Shown here: piece after piece, positions 5,531-8,287 of the stretch
How positions within the stretch are numbered: the stretch's first letter is position 1
How the letters are laid out: each line of letters opens with the position of its first letter
Source: Candidatus Rokuibacteriota bacterium
Lineage (GTDB): Bacteria > Methylomirabilota > Methylomirabilia > Rokubacteriales > CSP1-6
Direction: 5' to 3'
Length of the DNA: 8,287 bases
Assembly: GCA_016179165.1 (NCBI GenBank)
Contig: JACORX010000338.1
Coordinates: 1-8,287, forward strand
The notes under the pieces: model-generated
Told to the model about the DNA's origin: nothing
Databases searched by the model: none
What the model saw: the letters and a program-made list of their open reading frames with translations, nothing else
Position numbers and translations under genes: made by a program

Positions 5531-6289
5531 ATGCGGCTCGAAGGCAGGATCGCGATCGTGACGGGTGGCGGCAGCGGGATCGGGCAGGCCATCGCCGAGC
5601 GGTTTGCGTCGGAGGGGGCGGTCATCGTGCTGGCCGGGCGCCGAGTCGAGCGTCTCGAAAGCGTGTCCGCGGGGATTGCGGCCGCCGGTGGGCGCGCCCG
5701 CGCGGTGCCGATGGACGTGAGGCTGGCGGCCGACGCCCGACGTGTGGTGGAGACGGCGGTGAACGAGTTCGGGCGGCTGGACATCCTGATCAACTGCGCC
5801 GGGATCCTTCCCCTTCGCGTTCCCCTCGGCGACTGTCCCGAGGAGGTCTGGACCGCGGTGATCGAGACCAATCTGACCGGCGTCTACCATTGCTGCAAGG
5901 CGGCGTTGCCCGCCCTCTGCGAGTCCCGCGGCAACGTCGTCAACATCGCCTCGGTGGCGGGGCTCAAGGGCGTGCCCGGCAACGCCGTGTACGGCATCTC
6001 GAAGGCGGCCGTGATCCAGCTCACCCGCTCCATGGCGGTCGACTACGCGAGCCGGGGGATCCGCGTCAACGCCGTATGCCCGGCGGTCATCGAGACCGAT
6101 CTGAACCGCGACATGCTGGCCGAGCGACGCACGCGGGGCACGTACGATGCCCTGCTCAAGCGCCACCCGCTGGGCTGCTTCGGCGAACCGGCCGATGCCG
6201 TGAACGCGGCGCTCTTCTTGGCCAGTGACGAAGCGCGGTGGATCACGGGTGTCGCGTTGCCCGTGGATGGCGGCGTCGCGGCCTCGTAA
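5531..6289 (+). CDS. SDR-family NAD(P)-dependent oxidoreductase (FabG-like)
   Basis: A 252-residue classical short-chain dehydrogenase with a complete Rossmann fold. It shows TGGGSGIG (11-18) for the dinucleotide, MDV (61-63), NCAG (88-91) and the catalytic tetrad N114, S141, Y154, K158 with the usual 13-residue Ser-Tyr spacing and YxxxK. It ends with WITGVALPVDGG (237-248), the family's C-terminal substrate-loop signature. R37 and R38 after strand beta-2 (LAGRR) suggest a preference for NADP(H). The start ATG 5531 is four bases after the relic's stop. It fits the family N-terminus (MRLEGRIAIVTGG), although the ribosome binding site is poor, consistent with coupling. Likely reaction: reversible oxidation of a hydroxyl, for example a 3-hydroxyacyl-CoA or the alcohol produced by a MaoC hydratase. 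The substrate is not determinable from sequence. Confidence 0.94.
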   Translation: MRLEGRIAIVTGGGSGIGQAIAERFASEGAVIVLAGRRVERLESVSAGIAAAGGRARAVPMDVRLAADARRVVETAVNEFGRLDILINCAGILPLRVPLGDCPEEVWTAVIETNLTGVYHCCKAALPALCESRGNVVNIASVAGLKGVPGNAVYGISKAAVIQLTRSMAVDYASRGIRVNAVCPAVIETDLNRDMLAERRTRGTYDALLKRHPLGCFGEPADAVNAALFLASDEARWITGVALPVDGGVAAS

Positions 6290-6340
6290 GGGAGCCGGGC
6301 GGGCCGGGGTGGGCCGTACCTGAAGCGGCCGGAGACGAGA

Positions 6341-6346
6341 GGGAGG
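6341..6346 (+). promoter_or_regulatory. Strong ribosome binding site for a 16-codon frame
   Basis: GGGAGG ends five bases before ATG 6352. It is among the best Shine-Dalgarno sequences in the window, yet it serves only a 16-codon frame. This suggests it was inherited from a once longer gene or now feeds ribosomes to the dehydrogenase behind it. Confidence 0.55.
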
Positions 6347-6351
6347 GCACC

Positions 6352-6402
6352 ATGACAGCCGGAGTTTCGAGATTCGGCCGCCGCGAGTTCCTCATCGCCT
6401 GA
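6352..6402 (+). pseudogene. Stub of a Tat-exported protein gene (16 codons)
   Basis: ATG 6352 to TGA 6400-6402 encodes MTAGVSRFGRREFLIA. The segment GRREFL matches the twin-arginine consensus (RR-x-F-L) at the distance from the start usual for Tat signal peptides, but the frame stops where the hydrophobic core should begin. Tat-type signals of this look are common on periplasmic solute-binding proteins and on molybdopterin or multicopper enzymes. The most economical reading is the preserved 5' end of a deleted gene, with its strong ribosome binding site. Changing the TGA to GGA would give LIAGA, a common Tat continuation. The frame is the same as that of the acyl-CoA dehydrogenase, but no hydrophobic stretch lies between them. 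Alternatively it is a short leader that couples translation to the dehydrogenase gene. Confidence 0.5.
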
Positions 6403-6431
6403 GCCATGGACACGCCTGCGATCCGTCCAAC

Positions 6432-6436
6432 GGGAG
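6432..6436 (+). promoter_or_regulatory. Ribosome binding site deciding the acyl-CoA dehydrogenase start
   Basis: GGGAG ends five bases before ATG 6442. The other candidate start, ATG 6406, lacks any purine-rich site at the right distance. This is the main reason for preferring 6442. Confidence 0.5.
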
Positions 6437-6441
6437 ACGGC

Positions 6442-7587
6442 ATGGAAGTTCGCGACGAGTCGCGGACCCAGGCCATGCGCGAGATGGTTCGCGAGCTGGC
6501 CGAGAAGCACATCGCGCCGAGAGCGCAGGCCAGCGACGCCGACGAGGCGTTTCCGTGGGACGTGGTCCAGGCTTACCGGCAGGCCGGATTGCTCGCCCTG
6601 CTCGTGCCGGACGCGTACGGCGGCGCCGGCGGCTCGCTCTTCGACGAGACCGTGATCGCCGAGGAGCTCGCCCGCACCGACGTCTCGTCGTCGCTCATCT
6701 TTACCACCCAGTGCATCTGCACGGAGGTCATCAACCACATCGCGACCGACGAGCAGCGCCGTCATTATCTGCCGCGAGTCGTCGCCGGCCGGCTCCTCGC
6801 GATCGCCCTGACCGAACCGGAAGCCGGGTCCGACGCCGCCGGCATCCAGACGACCGCCCGGCGCGTCACCGACGGCTACGTGCTCAACGGGATCAAGCAT
6901 TTTTGCACCAACGGGGACGTGGCGGACGTGATTCTCGTCTTCGCCGTCACCGCCCCGGGGAAGGGGCCGGGCGGCATCTCGGTGTTCGCGGTGGAGCGAC
7001 CGAGCCCGGGGCTCAGTATCACGAGGCACGACAAGAAGATGGGGATCCGCGGGACGACGACCGTCGAGTTCGCGCTCGAAGATTGCGTGGTGCCGGTCGG
7101 CGCGCGTCTTGGACCGGAGCACGAGGGCTTTCGGGCCGCCATGCACGCCCTCGAGCGCGGGCGGGTGGCCATCGGAGGCGTGGCGGTCGGGCTGGCTCAA
7201 GGGGCGATGGAGTACGCGACGGGCTACGCGCGCCAGCGGCGTCAGTTCGGCCAGGCGATCGCCGCGTTCCAGGGGGTGCAATTCATGCTCGCCGACATGG
7301 CGATCGAGATCGAGGCCGCCCGACGCCTCGTCTACTACGCCGCACAGCTGGCCGGGGAAGACCATCGGCGCTTCCGCCCCGTCTCGGCCAAGGCGAAGTG
7401 CTTCGCCAGCGACGTGGCCATGCGCGTGACGACCGATGCCGTCCAGGTGCTGGGTGGGATGGGCTACATCCGGGAGTGTCCGGTCGAGCGCATGATGCGG
7501 GACGCCAAGATCCTCCAGATCTTCGAGGGCACCAACCAGCTCATGCGAGTGCTGGTGGCCCGCGATCTGGTGGGGCGGCTCGAGTAA
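6442..7587 (+). CDS. Acyl-CoA dehydrogenase family protein
   Basis: From ATG 6442 the protein has 381 residues, the usual length of short- and medium-chain acyl-CoA dehydrogenases. ATG 6406 in the same frame would add 12 residues unlike the family N-terminus. Landmarks: helical N-domain MREMVRELAEKHIAPRAQ; VPDAYGG; the FAD/substrate motif TEPEAGSD (124-131); the middle beta domain around KMGIRGTTTVEF; RQRRQFGQ; LGGMGY (337-342); and FEGTNQLMRV with E362 at the position of the catalytic base of medium-chain acyl-CoA dehydrogenase. The enzyme takes a proton and a hydride from C2 and C3 of an acyl-CoA, giving a trans-2-enoyl-CoA and passing electrons to ETF. It lies between the SDR and an acyl-CoA synthetase, so ligase, dehydrogenase, hydratase and SDR form a plausible beta-oxidation-like route. 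Chain length or branch preference cannot be inferred. Confidence 0.94.
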   Translation: MEVRDESRTQAMREMVRELAEKHIAPRAQASDADEAFPWDVVQAYRQAGLLALLVPDAYGGAGGSLFDETVIAEELARTDVSSSLIFTTQCICTEVINHIATDEQRRHYLPRVVAGRLLAIALTEPEAGSDAAGIQTTARRVTDGYVLNGIKHFCTNGDVADVILVFAVTAPGKGPGGISVFAVERPSPGLSITRHDKKMGIRGTTTVEFALEDCVVPVGARLGPEHEGFRAAMHALERGRVAIGGVAVGLAQGAMEYATGYARQRRQFGQAIAAFQGVQFMLADMAIEIEAARRLVYYAAQLAGEDHRRFRPVSAKAKCFASDVAMRVTTDAVQVLGGMGYIRECPVERMMRDAKILQIFEGTNQLMRVLVARDLVGRLE

Positions 7588-7651
7588 GGAGCGCCTCGGT
7601 GCTGGTTGTGGGCGGGATGGCGGTTAAGACAGGAGCCTTGGTGGGCGCGAC

Positions 7652-8287
7652 ATGAACGCGGGATACGAGATCCTGAGCGTGGCAGCCAGCCGGTGGCCTG
7701 ACCGGGTAGCCCTGATCGGTGACTGGGGGCAGATGACCTTCCGCGACCTCGAGGCCCGAGCGGCGCGCGTCGCCGCGGGCCTGGCCCGGCTCGGCGTGCG
7801 GGCCGGGGATCGCGTCGGCTACATGATGAACAACCATCCCGAGGTGGTGGTCGCCTACTTCGCCGTCTTGCGGCTGGGGGCCGTGGCCGTCGCCACCAAC
7901 GTGATGCTGAGACCTACCGAGCTCGCCTACCTCCTGAACGATAGCGGGACCGTGGGTCTCGTGTGCGAGCCGGACGTGGCGGACACCGTGCTGGCGGCCG
8001 GGCGGGAAGCGCCGGGACTGCGCTGGATCGCGGCGCTGGGCGATCGGCCTCCGGCCGGGACCATCGCGTTCGGCTCGCTCGATCATGCCGACGATCCGGT
8101 CGGCGTTGCAGAACGCCACCCCGACGATCTTGCCATGCTCATGTATACGTCGGGCACGACCGGTTCACCGAAGGGGGTCATGATGAGCCATGCCTGGCTC
8201 GACTTCACGACCTTCGGCTGGATCCGCGTGGACAAGCTCTCGGGCGACGACCGGTTTCTCGACGCCTCGCCGTTCTTCTACGCCATC
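7652..8287 (+). CDS. AMP-forming acyl-CoA synthetase (AMP-dependent ligase), 3' end outside window
   Basis: The frame opens at ATG 7652 and stays open to the last base, giving 212 residues of a family that is usually 500-560 long. An in-frame TAA at 7625 and the lack of other starts fix this start, although the ribosome binding site is weak; AGGAG at 7631-7635 is too far away. The N-terminus reads as a typical ligase: ILSVAASRWPDRVALI, then TFRDLEARAARVAAGLARLGV, then GDRVGYMMNNHPEVVVAYFAVLRLGAVAV. The adenylate-forming P-loop is complete: MYTSGTTGSPKG (164-175). It activates a carboxylate with ATP to an acyl-AMP and then to an acyl-CoA. The A8 motif and catalytic Lys lie outside the window. 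It follows the acyl-CoA dehydrogenase by 64 bases on the same strand and probably supplies that enzyme's substrate. Confidence 0.93.
   Translation, partial: MNAGYEILSVAASRWPDRVALIGDWGQMTFRDLEARAARVAAGLARLGVRAGDRVGYMMNNHPEVVVAYFAVLRLGAVAVATNVMLRPTELAYLLNDSGTVGLVCEPDVADTVLAAGREAPGLRWIAALGDRPPAGTIAFGSLDHADDPVGVAERHPDDLAMLMYTSGTTGSPKGVMMSHAWLDFTTFGWIRVDKLSGDDRFLDASPFFYAI

Noticed and set aside
6400..6405. TGA as a recoded (selenocysteine) or read-through codon joining the Tat stub to the dehydrogenase
   Set aside because: The frames do match, but the sequence after the TGA lacks a hydrophobic signal core. Acyl-CoA dehydrogenases act in the cytoplasm with ETF, no SECIS-like structure is evident, and ATG 6442 has its own ribosome binding site.
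6043..7365. A 440-codon open frame on the minus strand
   Set aside because: It lies antisense to the SDR and acyl-CoA dehydrogenase, both with complete catalytic motifs. Its translation is rich in His, Arg, Asp and Gly with no recognisable domain, as expected from a GC-rich shadow frame.
1..8287. tRNA, rRNA, CRISPR array, insertion sequence or phage features
   Set aside because: No regularly spaced direct repeats, transposase-like frames, terminal inverted repeats or conserved RNA-gene sequences were seen in either strand.

Overview
This is a high-GC, densely packed bacterial segment in which every gene I can support lies on the plus strand. Gene content is CoA-ester and small-acid catabolism. 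The codon bias is strongly G/C-ending, many starts are translationally coupled, and multiple split MaoC-type hydratases occur next to a luciferase-like flavin oxidoreductase. This fits an uncultivated soil or subsurface lineage (Rokubacteria/Methylomirabilota-like) or a metabolically versatile proteobacterium. The lineage is an inference from style, since no marker gene is present.

Left block (1-4256): an MmgE/PrpD-family protein cut by the window start. It is followed by four short hotdog-fold genes that form two split MaoC/FAS1-like dehydratase pairs. Pair A is ordered C-half then N-half (1165-1626, 1635-2093). Pair B is ordered N-half then C-half (2181-2708, 2721-3209). A luciferase-like (LLM) flavin-dependent oxidoreductase follows at 3249-4256. 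The genes abut or are separated by 2 to 87 bases, so they probably form one transcription unit.

Middle gap (4257-4498): 242 non-coding bases with a locally AT-richer core. It holds a TetR-operator-like imperfect palindrome overlapping a weak sigma-70-like promoter, and a perfect 16-bp palindrome just before the next start. This looks like the control region of a second operon.

Right block (4499-end): an Asp/Glu/hydantoin racemase-superfamily protein; a collapsed relic of a cyclase/kynurenine-formamidase-family gene (79 codons that appear to join both ends of a roughly 260-residue protein); an SDR oxidoreductase; a 16-codon stub that reads like the start of a Tat signal peptide and has a strong ribosome binding site; an acyl-CoA dehydrogenase; and the first 212 codons of an AMP-forming acyl-CoA synthetase that runs off the window.

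Read together, the ligase would activate a carboxylic acid to its CoA ester, the dehydrogenase would introduce a double bond, the MaoC hydratases would hydrate it and the SDR would oxidise the alcohol. The racemase-superfamily, MmgE/PrpD and LLM proteins would prepare or isomerise an unusual substrate. The substrate cannot be read from the sequence. The most unusual points are the mirrored order and shifted catalytic residues of the split hydratases, and the two gene relics that flank the SDR.
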